This document shows positions 9,041 to 16,569 of a stretch of 64,000 nt of DNA, piece by piece. The notes below the pieces were generated by a model that saw nothing but the letters and a program-made list of their open reading frames with translations, searched no databases and was not told the DNA's origin. A program made the position numbers and the translations under genes. Numbering within the stretch: position 1 is the stretch's first letter; each line of letters begins with the position of its first letter. The DNA lies in IMG/VR virus record IMGVR_UViG_3300030110_004856, positions 17,585 to 81,584 of that record. The stretch is one strand, 5' to 3'. This DNA is from a virus.

Positions 9041-9561
9041 TAGATTACTTGCCCCACAGCTGAATCTGCATTAACTCTAGCGTTACTGAGGATATCCCCA
9101 ATAACTTGACCTAGAAGCTCATCACCAGACTTAACGACTGTGGCCGTACCTTGAGCAATAGCAGGGTTAGTAGCCTGCATAACGCCCAGTTCACCCAGAG
9201 CGATTTCGCCAGTACGAGTTTCTCTTAGTGCTTCTAGGTTTTTTTGAAATCGATTATCGATCAATTCGCGTGGATCAATTTCAGTACCACCCTCGCTGAG
9301 TCCTATTTTTTGCAGAATTTTATTTAAAGCATTCGAAAGAAGTGCTTGTTGATAAATAGCTGCTTCCTGTGAAGGCGAAACAGTGTACTTACCAGCTGTA
9401 GTGTTCCCTGCTTGAAGTGCTTGATTAGGAGAAGCAACAGCAGATTGGACTCCGCCCAAAACGGGACCAAGCAATTTTTCCAGCAGAGCGAACGTCGCAG
9501 CTGTTTTAAAACCTGTATTGATGGCACCACCGGCCATCGGTAGTAATCCAGGAGCAGCCAT
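9040..9561 (-). CDS. Unknown virion protein (173 aa)
   Basis: 173 residues beginning MAAPGLLPMAGGAINTGFKT, with a Gly/Ala/Leu-rich N-terminal third and a helical remainder. A strong ribosome-binding site, GGAGG six bases before the ATG at 9561, supports this start. The gene shares single-base overlaps with both neighbours. It is third in a row of hydrophobic N-terminus proteins (7490-9561), which suggests a multi-component internal or tail structure. No family is recognised. Confidence 0.6.
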   Translation of the reverse strand: MAAPGLLPMAGGAINTGFKTAATFALLEKLLGPVLGGVQSAVASPNQALQAGNTTAGKYTVSPSQEAAIYQQALLSNALNKILQKIGLSEGGTEIDPRELIDNRFQKNLEALRETRTGEIALGELGVMQATNPAIAQGTATVVKSGDELLGQVIGDILSNARVNADSAVGQVI

Positions 9562-9794
9562 TAGAAACCTCCAGGGTTGTCGTAGGTGGTGCCTTGGCGA
9601 GGCTTCTTCATGTATTTTAGACTATTCTCTTTGTCTTGAGTAGGAGGTGTCAAAGCCTCCTTTTGTTGTTTAGAAGGATGAGATCCGGTCTCTACAAAGT
9701 TAGACAACAGATAACGACGAAGAAACTCACCCGGATTTACCTCAGGTGCCCCTCTTCTTACATCTCTCTCACGCAGTTGCTTAGCTCGATCCAT
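9561..9794 (-). CDS. Unknown small protein (77 aa)
   Basis: 77 charged residues beginning MDRAKQLRERDVRRGAPEVN, with a Lys/Gln/Pro-rich C-terminus. It starts one base after the stop of the upstream gene and overlaps the next by one base, so it is clearly part of the leftward operon. I recognise no domain. Confidence 0.55.
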   Translation of the reverse strand: MDRAKQLRERDVRRGAPEVNPGEFLRRYLLSNFVETGSHPSKQQKEALTPPTQDKENSLKYMKKPRQGTTYDNPGGF

Positions 9795-9795
9795 T

Positions 9796-10317
9796 TCAAC
9801 TCAGTTGTTGGAATTGAACAGAAGGAGGAATCATGTTGCTGCCGGGGGCATTCAACATGGAGTAGTTGTCACCAAGGTTGGGATAATCACATTCAGCCGG
9901 TCTCTGTGAAGAGAGCTGATCCATGTGCTGATTCTGGTTTTGCTGGATGTAAGAAAGCAGATGCATAATTGCATCGACCGCCCCAGGTTGGTCTCCAACC
10001 ATTTCCAAAAGTTGCAGAATTTCTGGGTCCAGCTCAGGGGTTGCGTCAGTACGCATCCGTGAAGCCAGATACTGGCGCTCCATCGGATGGTTGTTGTCGG
10101 GATACCCATTCAAAGAGTGGGTGGCACCAGTGTTTTGCATACCCTGGTTATCCATCCCTGGCGGAGGAGGAGTGCCACCACGGCCAAATTCCCGCAACAC
10201 CATAGCGACCATGGGTGCAGCAGCCGCTCTTTCCGCATCGTTCTGGGGAATTGGTGCGCCTAAGGCACGTGCTGCTAGTTCGTATTCAGCAGGAGAAAAC
10301 ACCAGACCCCATTGCAA
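9796..10317 (-). CDS. Unknown Gln/Pro/Asn-rich protein (173 aa)
   Basis: 173 residues. An N-terminal helical part (FSPAEYELAARALGAPIPQ) is followed by a Pro/Gly/Asn linker and a second helical segment with many Gln. The start is supported by GAAGGAG eight bases upstream; it overlaps the 3' end of the XRE gene by 32 nt. No family is recognised. Its place among virion genes suggests a structural or assembly role. Confidence 0.6.
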   Translation of the reverse strand: MQWGLVFSPAEYELAARALGAPIPQNDAERAAAAPMVAMVLREFGRGGTPPPPGMDNQGMQNTGATHSLNGYPDNNHPMERQYLASRMRTDATPELDPEILQLLEMVGDQPGAVDAIMHLLSYIQQNQNQHMDQLSSQRPAECDYPNLGDNYSMLNAPGSNMIPPSVQFQQLS

Positions 10318-10564
10318 CTTCTCCTTCCATCATACCTTTAATAAACAAAAGGTCGCCAGGTTGACATTCAAGATACAAACAGATCTTCTCTAGAACGTCA
10401 GGAGAAGGAATGTACTTTTCGTCAGTGTATATTTTGCGTGTGGTCGTCGGAGACAAGTCCGCCGCTTTACTCAACGCAAAAGATGAAAGCCCTTTACCCT
10501 CCAACAGACTCTTGAGGTTGTTGAACAGTCTGCCTTGGGTGGGGTAAGAAGAGTAGAAAGGCAT
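10286..10564 (-). CDS. XRE/Cro-type transcriptional regulator
   Basis: 92 residues. The segment LLEGKGLSSFALSKAADLSP followed by TTTRKIYTDEKYIPSPDVLE and LCLYLECQPGDLL-like residues is the five-helix XRE DNA-binding fold, with the recognition helix around TTTRKIY. It would bind an operator as a dimer. It lies inside a leftward structural operon, unusual for a lysogeny repressor, and no integrase is present; it more likely tunes phage transcription. Palindromes at 13885 and 18486 are candidate targets, but there is no direct evidence. Confidence 0.8.
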   Translation of the reverse strand: MPFYSSYPTQGRLFNNLKSLLEGKGLSSFALSKAADLSPTTTRKIYTDEKYIPSPDVLEKICLYLECQPGDLLFIKGMMEGEVAMGSGVFSC

Positions 10565-10569
10565 TAACC

Positions 10570-11253
10570 TTAGTGCAAGAACTTGAAGCCTTCAGAGATA
10601 TCCACTAGGCCGGTACCAGTAAAGTGACCAAAACTAGTGAGATCAATTTTTGGGCTTTCGATACGACGCCAGTTGACGAGTTCACTGGTAAAGCGAATGT
10701 CATCAAGAAGCATGTACCTAGTTTTGTTCTCCATACTAAGCGTGGAAAGCAAAGAGTAAAACTTTTCCTCAAATACTCCATCCTTACAAGCATCGACCAT
10801 GATGAAGTCTGCTTGCTGTAGCAAAGCAGAGAACTTCTGGAAGTTGTCGGGATCCGTGAGATCAGCCAGATGCTGGGTTAAGCGACCGCCATTTTCTACG
10901 AAATCTCCTTCATTCAGAAATGTTGGTTCGAACTCGTGCCACGGCGTTAAATCAAAAGTATGGATTTTTGCCCTGGAAGCAAAGTCGTACATCACACGAG
11001 TACCTGTACCCATGTGCGTACCAATATCTACAATGCAGGTTGGACGAAGGGAAGTGAGAAGACCAGCCAACAGGCGGTAATGATCACCAGGGAAAGCGTT
11101 AGCAAAAGGATTATTAATATGCGACAGATCCGTACCAGCAGCAATTGTCAGGGCTTGGCAGATCAAACCATAGTCGTCAAAAGTCTGAGCTGCAGGATCG
11201 TCATCAACGGAAAGCAGCTTGCTATTAACGACGTGTCGAACGGTGTATGACAT
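10570..11253 (-). CDS. SAM-dependent methyltransferase, Methyltransf_24-like
   Basis: 227 residues. IVDIGTHMGTGTRVMYDFAS is motif I of class I methyltransferases with the Gly-rich SAM loop. HTFDLTPW provides the acidic residue after strand 2. DFIMVDACKDG and LLDDI are later core strands with Asp residues resembling the metal-dependent O-methyltransferases of Methyltransf_24. Substrates of this family are often sugars. It shares base 11253 with the glycosyltransferase upstream, so both may modify one glycan. A second member lies at 13153. Confidence 0.7.
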   Translation of the reverse strand: MSYTVRHVVNSKLLSVDDDPAAQTFDDYGLICQALTIAAGTDLSHINNPFANAFPGDHYRLLAGLLTSLRPTCIVDIGTHMGTGTRVMYDFASRAKIHTFDLTPWHEFEPTFLNEGDFVENGGRLTQHLADLTDPDNFQKFSALLQQADFIMVDACKDGVFEEKFYSLLSTLSMENKTRYMLLDDIRFTSELVNWRRIESPKIDLTSFGHFTGTGLVDISEGFKFLH

Positions 11254-12023
11254 CAGAAACCCAGGTGCTTGCGACGGACGAACTCTAGGTCATAGGTGGT
11301 GAAATCAACTGGCATTTCAGGGATGTCAAAAGGAGTCTTGTACGTCTCTCCTTCTACGTGCCCTTGCCACGCCTCGTTCCACTTCATGTGTAGATACTTC
11401 TTATTCATCTCATGCGCCATGTGAATTGCATTGGCGATCTCAGGTTCCGAACGCCAAGTCTGACTGCCGTCGCTGTAATCGTTCTTTTTAGTACCGTGGT
11501 AGTAGCCCTTACTGAGTTGCATGACACGTTTCATGCCATCGTGAATGAACCTCATGCCATAGTCCATATCCTCGCAATAACCGGGATACAAGTTTTCATC
11601 AAACAGACCGTACTTTTCAACTACCCAATCCTTCAGAGCAAAAATATCCCAGCCTCCTCCAGAGCCGTGGACGATACCAACCATCTCGTTTTGAGCAGCG
11701 ATATGCATTTCTTCCAGGAACCCTGGTTCAAACATCACATCATGGTTAGAGATAATCCAATAAGGCTCCTTCATGAAAGTCTTGATAATCAAGTTCCATG
11801 CACCTGAGCACCCAACGTTGGCAGGTAGATGACACACATGTACCTTTTTAACAAAAGGATTGCTCATGTCATGTAGAGCATCTACCTCTTTAGTTATCTG
11901 TCCCCTACCGTTATTATTAAATACTACAAAGTTATCTACAGGGAAATCGATTGACATGTACAACCGATGAAGCCAATACGGAGCATTGACAATCGCAGTC
12001 CCAAGGACCGGAATCGAATCCAT
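11253..12023 (-). CDS. Glycosyltransferase, GT2-like
   Basis: 256 residues. The N-terminus IPVLGTAIVNAPYWLHRLYM, the nucleotide-binding VVFNNNGRG, and WNLIIKTFMKEPYWIISNHD followed by VMF place it in GT2-like GT-A enzymes, where SNHD replaces the DxD metal motif. GYCEDMDYGMRF provides the ED motif for the catalytic base. It would add a sugar from a nucleotide donor to an unknown acceptor. It is directly upstream of, and coupled to, the methyltransferase gene. Confidence 0.78.
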   Translation of the reverse strand: MDSIPVLGTAIVNAPYWLHRLYMSIDFPVDNFVVFNNNGRGQITKEVDALHDMSNPFVKKVHVCHLPANVGCSGAWNLIIKTFMKEPYWIISNHDVMFEPGFLEEMHIAAQNEMVGIVHGSGGGWDIFALKDWVVEKYGLFDENLYPGYCEDMDYGMRFIHDGMKRVMQLSKGYYHGTKKNDYSDGSQTWRSEPEIANAIHMAHEMNKKYLHMKWNEAWQGHVEGETYKTPFDIPEMPVDFTTYDLEFVRRKHLGF

Positions 12024-12047
12024 AAAAACTGAAGCAGTATCAGTATA

Positions 12048-12422
12048 TTACTGCTTAGTTTCGTAATTGAAACAACCTTCTGCGTCAGCGGACCCAGCTT
12101 CTGGGTAACCAAACCCACAGCCTTTCACATCAAAATGATCGCACGAGTAGCAGATCACGTGTCTCGTTGATTCTTGGAGTTCACTAGGAGCTGAGGGAGA
12201 AATAAGGTTTCTCACGTCGCGCATAGTTCTACGAAGCTCCACTAACTCATCGTAGGAAGAGCCAGGTATTTCGTAGGTAGTTTCGCGATAATCGCAATGT
12301 TTGCAACGGTATCGCCGCCGTTTTCCTTCCACGGTGTCTCTTGATTCAATGGTCTTGAATCCAGATTCCCCGCATTTCGGACAGCAACGACTTCTAGTCG
12401 CAGGGAAGTTTGAGATTGTCAT
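12048..12422 (-). CDS. Zinc-ribbon protein (NrdR-like N-terminal ribbon)
   Basis: 124 residues. CPKCGESGFKTIESRDTVEG, then RYRCKHCDYRETTYEI, is a CxxC-x(n)-CxxC zinc ribbon like the N-terminus of NrdR, but the ATP-cone domain of NrdR is absent. A second Cys cluster near the C-terminus (VICYSCDHFDVKGCGFGYP) may bind another metal. It could bind nucleic acid. It begins a leftward stretch after two membrane or zinc-finger genes. Confidence 0.6.
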   Translation of the reverse strand: MTISNFPATRSRCCPKCGESGFKTIESRDTVEGKRRRYRCKHCDYRETTYEIPGSSYDELVELRRTMRDVRNLISPSAPSELQESTRHVICYSCDHFDVKGCGFGYPEAGSADAEGCFNYETKQ

Positions 12423-12466
12423 CAGTAGTTTTTTTATAGCTCCGCCACTGAGGGCGGAATCAAAGC

Positions 12467-12709
12467 TTACTTAAACGAGACTGCTAGTAATCGGGTTTGC
12501 CTTTTTCTGTCATCATTCCAATGGCCGGAACAATCGTGACCACAAAAAGGTCCATTCATCTCTGGTTTACGACTTTTACGTCGGTTCCACTCCCTTAGCC
12601 TTGCTCCTTTAAGTTTGAACTCTTTTCCGCACTTCGGACAAACGAAGCTCTTAGGCAGAGCCTCTGCAAACACTGATGTTTTCAAGCTTTTCAAAAATCG
12701 AATGACCAC
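12467..12709 (-). CDS. Small zinc-finger protein (80 aa)
   Basis: 80 residues. FVCPKCGKEFKLKGARLREW followed by NGPFCGHDCSGHW gives four Cys in two pairs plus nearby His, fitting a zinc-binding finger. The composition is basic. There is no clear HNH catalytic triad. It lies 45 nt upstream of the zinc-ribbon gene in the same direction. A nucleic-acid-binding role is inferred. Confidence 0.55.
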   Translation of the reverse strand: MVIRFLKSLKTSVFAEALPKSFVCPKCGKEFKLKGARLREWNRRKSRKPEMNGPFCGHDCSGHWNDDRKRQTRLLAVSFK

Positions 12710-12725
12710 CCTAACCCATGTAAGT

Positions 12726-13058
12726 TCACCGAGACCCTTTTAGTAATTGACTTTTAGCTTTTAAAAAGCAATACCGAGAATCAGTCTTTCCTTGCGACTG
12801 AAGCAGCTGAAAGTTGCACTCGTTTTTTAAATCACGTAATTTGTTGTTTCGCTCAGTGTTCTCACTAACCCAAAAGAACGCAGGAACCAATAAAGCAAGA
12901 AAAAACAATCCAACAAGGTTTCCAACGACCGCATTGAGGATTTCAGGGGAACGCCAGATACCAACTGAGTGAAAGATGTCTCTGGAGTCAAAACGAAAGC
13001 TATGTCCTCGACTAGAAACGACGGGAGGACGATATCCGCGTCTTTTTTGCTTGCTCAT
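12726..13058 (-). CDS. Small single-pass membrane protein (110 aa)
   Basis: 110 residues from the ATG at 13058 (MSKQKRRGYRPP...). A basic N-terminus precedes a hydrophobic segment at about residues 40-64 (VVGNLVGLFFLALLVPAFFW), followed by a charged C-terminal tail with two Cys. A longer frame starts at 13097, but it would include the promoter-like TATAAC (13071-13076, minus strand), so 13058 is preferred. It is the first gene of the leftward run. Its function is unknown. Confidence 0.6.
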   Translation of the reverse strand: MSKQKRRGYRPPVVSSRGHSFRFDSRDIFHSVGIWRSPEILNAVVGNLVGLFFLALLVPAFFWVSENTERNNKLRDLKNECNFQLLQSQGKTDSRYCFLKAKSQLLKGSR

Positions 13059-13070
13059 GGTGTTTTTGTT

Positions 13071-13099
13071 GTTATACAAAAAGCATACACCACTCAAAA
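13071..13099 (-). promoter_or_regulatory. Possible leftward promoter
   Basis: On the minus strand TTTTGA (13099-13094) and TATAAC (13076-13071) are 17 bp apart, 13 bp before the ATG at 13058. The -35 is weak. It sits in the 94-bp divergent gap with the methyltransferase gene at 13153. Confidence 0.3.
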
Positions 13100-13152
13100 G
13101 CTACTGGCAAGCCTTGTTATGAGTGCTAACATGCTGAAAATGCGGATTTTTA

Positions 13153-13875
13153 GTGACAAGCAAGTTCAAAGAGCTGATGGCACAGCTGAATGACGAAGAA
13201 GTGGCTGTCCCAGCCCCTACTGGGTCTCCTTTAACTAAGCAAGTGACTCTCAAAGACAAAAAGAAGCTTAGTGATCGCTATAACTTCAATCAAGGGTGGT
13301 ATGACGCTCTGTTGAACACAGATGCAGTACTAAATGAGGCTCCAGAGGGTGAAATCTTCCGTTTGGACCCAAAAGAGAAGCGTCAGATCGTCGAAATTGG
13401 CGTTTACGAAGGTGCATCAACCTGTTTTTGGTCTGATTTCTACCTTGATCACCCAGAATCAAGGTTGATCTCCATTGATCCGTTCACTGGAAGCATCGAA
13501 CACCACGAAAACCCTGAAAATTACCCTGAACTAGGCTGTATTGAGTACACAGCACGGGGAAATGTCGCCAAATCTGATAACGCTGCGAAAGTCGAAATCA
13601 TCAAAGGCTTTTCCTGGTTCGTATTTCAGGAACTGGTACTCAGGAACGAAACGGACAGATGGATTGATGTCCTATACATCGATGGAGCACATGACTCTGC
13701 CTCTGTTTCGCGTGATGTTGCTCTTTACTGTCCTATGGTTAAGCCTGGTGGCGTAGTGATCTTTGACGATTACGCACATCCAGATGTACAACGTGCTGTG
13801 GACATGACACTCAATGCATTTGCTACAGCTCAAAAAGCTATGTTTACCGGTTGGCAACTAGCAGTAAAGTTCTAG
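13153..13875 (+). CDS. SAM-dependent methyltransferase, Methyltransf_24-like
   Basis: 240 residues from GTG at 13153 (an ATG at 13177 is the alternative). IVEIGVYEGASTCFWSDFYL is the SAM-binding motif I, RLISIDPF follows as strand 2, and DVLYIDGAHDSASVSRDVAL with VKPGGVVIFDDYAHP gives the Asp and aromatic residues typical of Methyltransf_24. It is related in fold and motif order to the protein at 10570. It stands alone on the plus strand with its own downstream terminator, so it was probably acquired as a single gene. The substrate is unknown, possibly a sugar. Confidence 0.75.
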   Translation: MTSKFKELMAQLNDEEVAVPAPTGSPLTKQVTLKDKKKLSDRYNFNQGWYDALLNTDAVLNEAPEGEIFRLDPKEKRQIVEIGVYEGASTCFWSDFYLDHPESRLISIDPFTGSIEHHENPENYPELGCIEYTARGNVAKSDNAAKVEIIKGFSWFVFQELVLRNETDRWIDVLYIDGAHDSASVSRDVALYCPMVKPGGVVIFDDYAHPDVQRAVDMTLNAFATAQKAMFTGWQLAVKF

Positions 13876-13884
13876 TCTCAAGTG

Positions 13885-13900
13885 TGATCATTTATGATCA
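13885..13900. promoter_or_regulatory. Palindrome TGATCAT-TT-ATGATCA, copy 1
   Basis: Seven-base arms around a 2-bp centre, 10 bp after the methyltransferase stop. A near-identical palindrome (centre TC) lies at 18486-18501. Two copies of one 16-bp symmetric site suggest a protein-binding operator. Confidence 0.5.
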
Positions 13901-14325
13901 TCAGCCTCGGAACTCGCGCTCCCCACAGTTCTAACAGCTTGCGGTAGTCACGGGCGTCGTTTCCCTCAATGACCCCACCCTCCTTCCATTACTACGACGG
14001 TTTACGTCATGGCCTCGTTTTTTACCACGGGGCTTTTTTATGCACACAAAAAACTTCTCTCAAACCTTCTGGTTCTTGACAATAACGTCGCGCTTTATAA
14101 ACCATATACAAAGCTCTATGCACATTACGCATTCTCTAAGTTGTCCGGTCCCCACCTAAACCGCAGCCCTCAACTCACACAACGCATACAACACTTACAC
14201 TACTTAGTGCACACAACCCACATACATCATCCAATGACTCCTTGCGCATGCATCCACCAATACCAGACAGCACCAAAACCCACGGTGAAGTAAACCAAAT
14301 CCATCAGATCACTATATGCTCGGAA
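13901..14325. other. Intergenic stretch between convergent units
   Basis: About 425 bp between the stop of the plus-strand methyltransferase and the end of the leftward gene at 14326. It holds a plus-strand terminator (14012-14039). The rest, about 14100-14300, is A/C-rich on the plus strand with no supported gene. An open frame from 14009 runs through the terminator and has no protein-like pattern, so I do not annotate it. A lone TTGACA lies at 14076-14081 without a well-spaced -10. Confidence 0.6.
14012..14039 (+). terminator. Rho-independent terminator after the methyltransferase
   Basis: GCCTCG (14012-14017) pairs with CGGGGC (14028-14033), including one G-U pair, around a 10-nt loop, followed by six T. 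It would end the transcript of the methyltransferase at 13153-13875. Confidence 0.65.
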
Positions 14326-14913
14326 TCAGACTCTCCTCAAAACAGGAGGCACCTGTCTCATCCCACCAGCTAGTACTGGTTGTGCCGAACCGGGAACTGG
14401 AACTGAGTACTCAAAGTAACTACCATCGGGCTGAGTTACAGGACCACCTGGGTTGCGTGGGTCTCTCAGAGTATCGGGACGATCGAACGGTCTTGTGTAG
14501 TCATCATAAAATTTAGGTGCATACTGATCTCCTCCATAACCACGCTGGTCATAAGGAGTCAGTCCTTCAATCTCGTTACCTTGGTATCTTCTCTCTTGCT
14601 TTCTGTAAGGCAAGTTGTTCAAAAACTCACCCAAGTTAAAAGCAATACCACCTTGTGGTGAAAGCATAAAGTCCTTCTTGCCGTCCTCAATAAAAGTAGG
14701 CCGACCGTCATCTCCATAGATTCTTCTGAAATTAGGATCTTGCTCCTGTGGATACTGAATGTCACTTGGCTGGACTTCTATAGCTGGCTCCATTTCCTGA
14801 ATGTACTGCTGCAAAAACTCAAGAGCCTGGGCCTCCTCATCGATACCAGGAATGAACACACCACCCTCAACCATCGATGGAGAGAATCCCATAGGGGCCA
14901 TACCGTAGCTCAT
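14326..14913 (-). CDS. Unknown protein, likely virion-associated (195 aa)
   Basis: 195 residues rich in Tyr, Asp, Pro, Gly and Arg, beginning MSYGMAPMGFSPSMVEGGVF and with DQRGYGGDQYAPKFYDDYTR in the middle. There is no predicted membrane segment or known motif. The composition resembles small adaptor or linker proteins of phage tails. It is the last gene of a leftward group from 17385 and is preceded by a membrane protein gene. Confidence 0.55.
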   Translation of the reverse strand: MSYGMAPMGFSPSMVEGGVFIPGIDEEAQALEFLQQYIQEMEPAIEVQPSDIQYPQEQDPNFRRIYGDDGRPTFIEDGKKDFMLSPQGGIAFNLGEFLNNLPYRKQERRYQGNEIEGLTPYDQRGYGGDQYAPKFYDDYTRPFDRPDTLRDPRNPGGPVTQPDGSYFEYSVPVPGSAQPVLAGGMRQVPPVLRRV

Positions 14914-14937
14914 GTGATTAACCCAGTGAGTTGATAC

Positions 14938-15189
14938 TTACAGTTTAGATTCGGGCTCTTTTAGACCCATAAGACTAAGCGTAGTTGCAATTGCCACGCC
15001 GAACAAAGTTTCTGCGCGACCTCCCAAATCTGGACAAATTTGCTGCACCGAGGAATTCTCAGAGTTGCCAATCTTTTCAGCACACTTATAAAAACTGAAC
15101 CCGATTACCGCAAACTCAAAAACAAAAATTCCGACAAGAGTCCTCAATAAAAAGACATCTCGCCGGAATGGGGATCGCGGAGCAGTCAT
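14938..15189 (-). CDS. Small two-helix membrane protein
   Basis: 83 residues. A basic N-terminus is followed by hydrophobic segments at about residues 13-34 (LLRTLVGIFVFEFAVIGFSF) and about 60-76 (LFGVAIATTLSLMG), with a Cys-containing loop between. Two short helices in under 100 residues is a shape seen in holins, but the endolysin is far away at 44855 and has its own candidate holin. Function unknown. Confidence 0.55.
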   Translation of the reverse strand: MTAPRSPFRRDVFLLRTLVGIFVFEFAVIGFSFYKCAEKIGNSENSSVQQICPDLGGRAETLFGVAIATTLSLMGLKEPESKL

Positions 15190-15192
15190 GCT

Positions 15193-15468
15193 TTAGCGCA
15201 TGCCAAACCTAGGATCGCCACCTGATTCGATCATCATGTTTTGGAATCCATCGTTTGGAGCAACCTTCATTGCACCACGGCCATACTGCTGTTCGTTACT
15301 ACGAGGATCCGTGTACAGTGCCATGCCAGGTCCACCCTGGTTCATGCGACCTTGGGCAGCACGTCCGATTTCGTTAAGACGGGCACCAGCCATACGCATG
15401 CCAGGCATTTGCTCTCCACCGCTGCCGGGAGCCAAACCCATGCCAGGACCGCCTTGGTAAACGCCCAT
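15193..15468 (-). CDS. Gly/Met-rich small protein with EQMPG motif
   Basis: 91 residues, dominated by Gly, Met, Arg, Gln and Pro with no regular secondary structure pattern. GGEQMPGMRMAGARLNE is nearly repeated in the small gene at 43694 (SEQMPGSGVRMAGMQ), so these two are related. It starts 40 nt after the upstream stop and ends 3 nt before the membrane-protein start at 15189. A minor structural or linker role is likely from context. Confidence 0.55.
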   Translation of the reverse strand: MGVYQGGPGMGLAPGSGGEQMPGMRMAGARLNEIGRAAQGRMNQGGPGMALYTDPRSNEQQYGRGAMKVAPNDGFQNMMIESGGDPRFGMR

Positions 15469-15508
15469 CGTATTTGCCTGTGAAAAACTGACTTAAATAA
15501 AGTCTAAC

Positions 15509-16288
15509 TCAAGAGTACCCAAACAGAACGTTGTTTACGTCCTTGCCGAACTTAACTGCTTTTTCGGGATCTTGCTTCCTCAGCTGATCGTAGTAATCGT
15601 TTATCTCTTGCTTAGTGAAATCTTGGTAATTACTTGCACCATCACTCAGTAGCATCTTCTTAACTTCTTCCACAGCGCTTTCGTTAGCAGAACTCTCAGG
15701 AGCACTAGGTGGTTGTTGTGAAGGTTGAATACTTTCTTCCTCAGAGGTGAGTGGAGCAAACGGATCTGTGCGACCCATCTCAACTGTAGGTTCCTCTTTT
15801 GTAGAAGCAGGCACTACAAACTCATTATCGTAGGGACCCACGCGCATCCTGCCGTCAGGGTCAAAGTTTGGATACGGATCTTTTTCACCACGCGCAATAC
15901 GAATTTCACGCTCACTCATCGACATAGGAGTCAAAGCTCCTGTTTTTTCATCAAAAACTGTCCCAGCTTCAAAAGGATTGTTGACATCATGAGCGACTCC
16001 AGCAGCCACAACTGAAACCGGACTCAACGGCAGCGTCAGTAAAATTTCAGCAGCAAGTAAATCCTTGTCAGGAATGTTTCTTCCAGTGGCTTCGTTTAGC
16101 GCATCAAGACCAAGTGCCGCAAGTATTCCACCACGCATGCCCGTGGGGTTGACTATACGCTTAGGATCCATGTAAATCCTACGTGGATCTAGAAAGCGAG
16201 GTACACGAACACTAGTACCCGGAATAGTAGGTTTCCTTCCAGCTGAGTTCAGAAAAGACTTATTTCCAAGAATATCTAACAGATTCAT
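15509..16288 (-). CDS. Unknown virion-associated protein (259 aa)
   Basis: 259 residues. The first third is basic with repeated RR/KR and DP motifs. A hydrophobic Ala/Leu/Val segment follows at about residues 84-106 (ILLTLPLSPVSVVAAGVAH). The C-terminal half is acidic, Ser/Pro/Glu-rich and probably disordered, ending in a short helical part. No family is recognised. Hydrophobic core plus disordered tail resembles internal or ejected virion proteins; this is inference. Confidence 0.55.
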   Translation of the reverse strand: MNLLDILGNKSFLNSAGRKPTIPGTSVRVPRFLDPRRIYMDPKRIVNPTGMRGGILAALGLDALNEATGRNIPDKDLLAAEILLTLPLSPVSVVAAGVAHDVNNPFEAGTVFDEKTGALTPMSMSEREIRIARGEKDPYPNFDPDGRMRVGPYDNEFVVPASTKEEPTVEMGRTDPFAPLTSEEESIQPSQQPPSAPESSANESAVEEVKKMLLSDGASNYQDFTKQEINDYYDQLRKQDPEKAVKFGKDVNNVLFGYS

Positions 16289-16344
16289 TGTGACCTCTTT
16301 ATCCTTCTAGTTTACCGCCCGAACAGCATCTCGGTAACTTGCGC

Positions 16345-16551
16345 TTATTTGGTTGCGTCTTCGCCAAAGTGATACGAAATCTCCATAAGAGCTGCTCTAA
16401 ACATATAACGCAAGCGTCTAATTCGAACCTGCTCCTCTACATCGTCCCTGGAGCCTGCCCAGTTGGTGCAATGGTACTCAATAGTCTTAGATAGCTGTCG
16501 AACATCGTCCACGGAGAGCGAAAAATCGACTGACGGGCTCTTTTCTTTCAT
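16345..16551 (-). CDS. Unknown small helical protein (68 aa)
   Basis: 68 residues, charged and helical (VDDVRQLSKTIEYHCTNWAG, then RIRRLRYMFRAALMEISYHF). No motif is recognised. It lies between the two larger leftward genes, 18 nt from the M23-like gene and 56 nt from the next. Confidence 0.5.
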   Translation of the reverse strand: MKEKSPSVDFSLSVDDVRQLSKTIEYHCTNWAGSRDDVEEQVRIRRLRYMFRAALMEISYHFGEDATK

Positions 16552-16569
16552 AGTGAGGGTAAAAAAGTC

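Noticed and set aside
14009-14293. Open frame of 94 codons on the plus strand
   Set aside because: It runs across a clear terminator and its product has no protein-like pattern.
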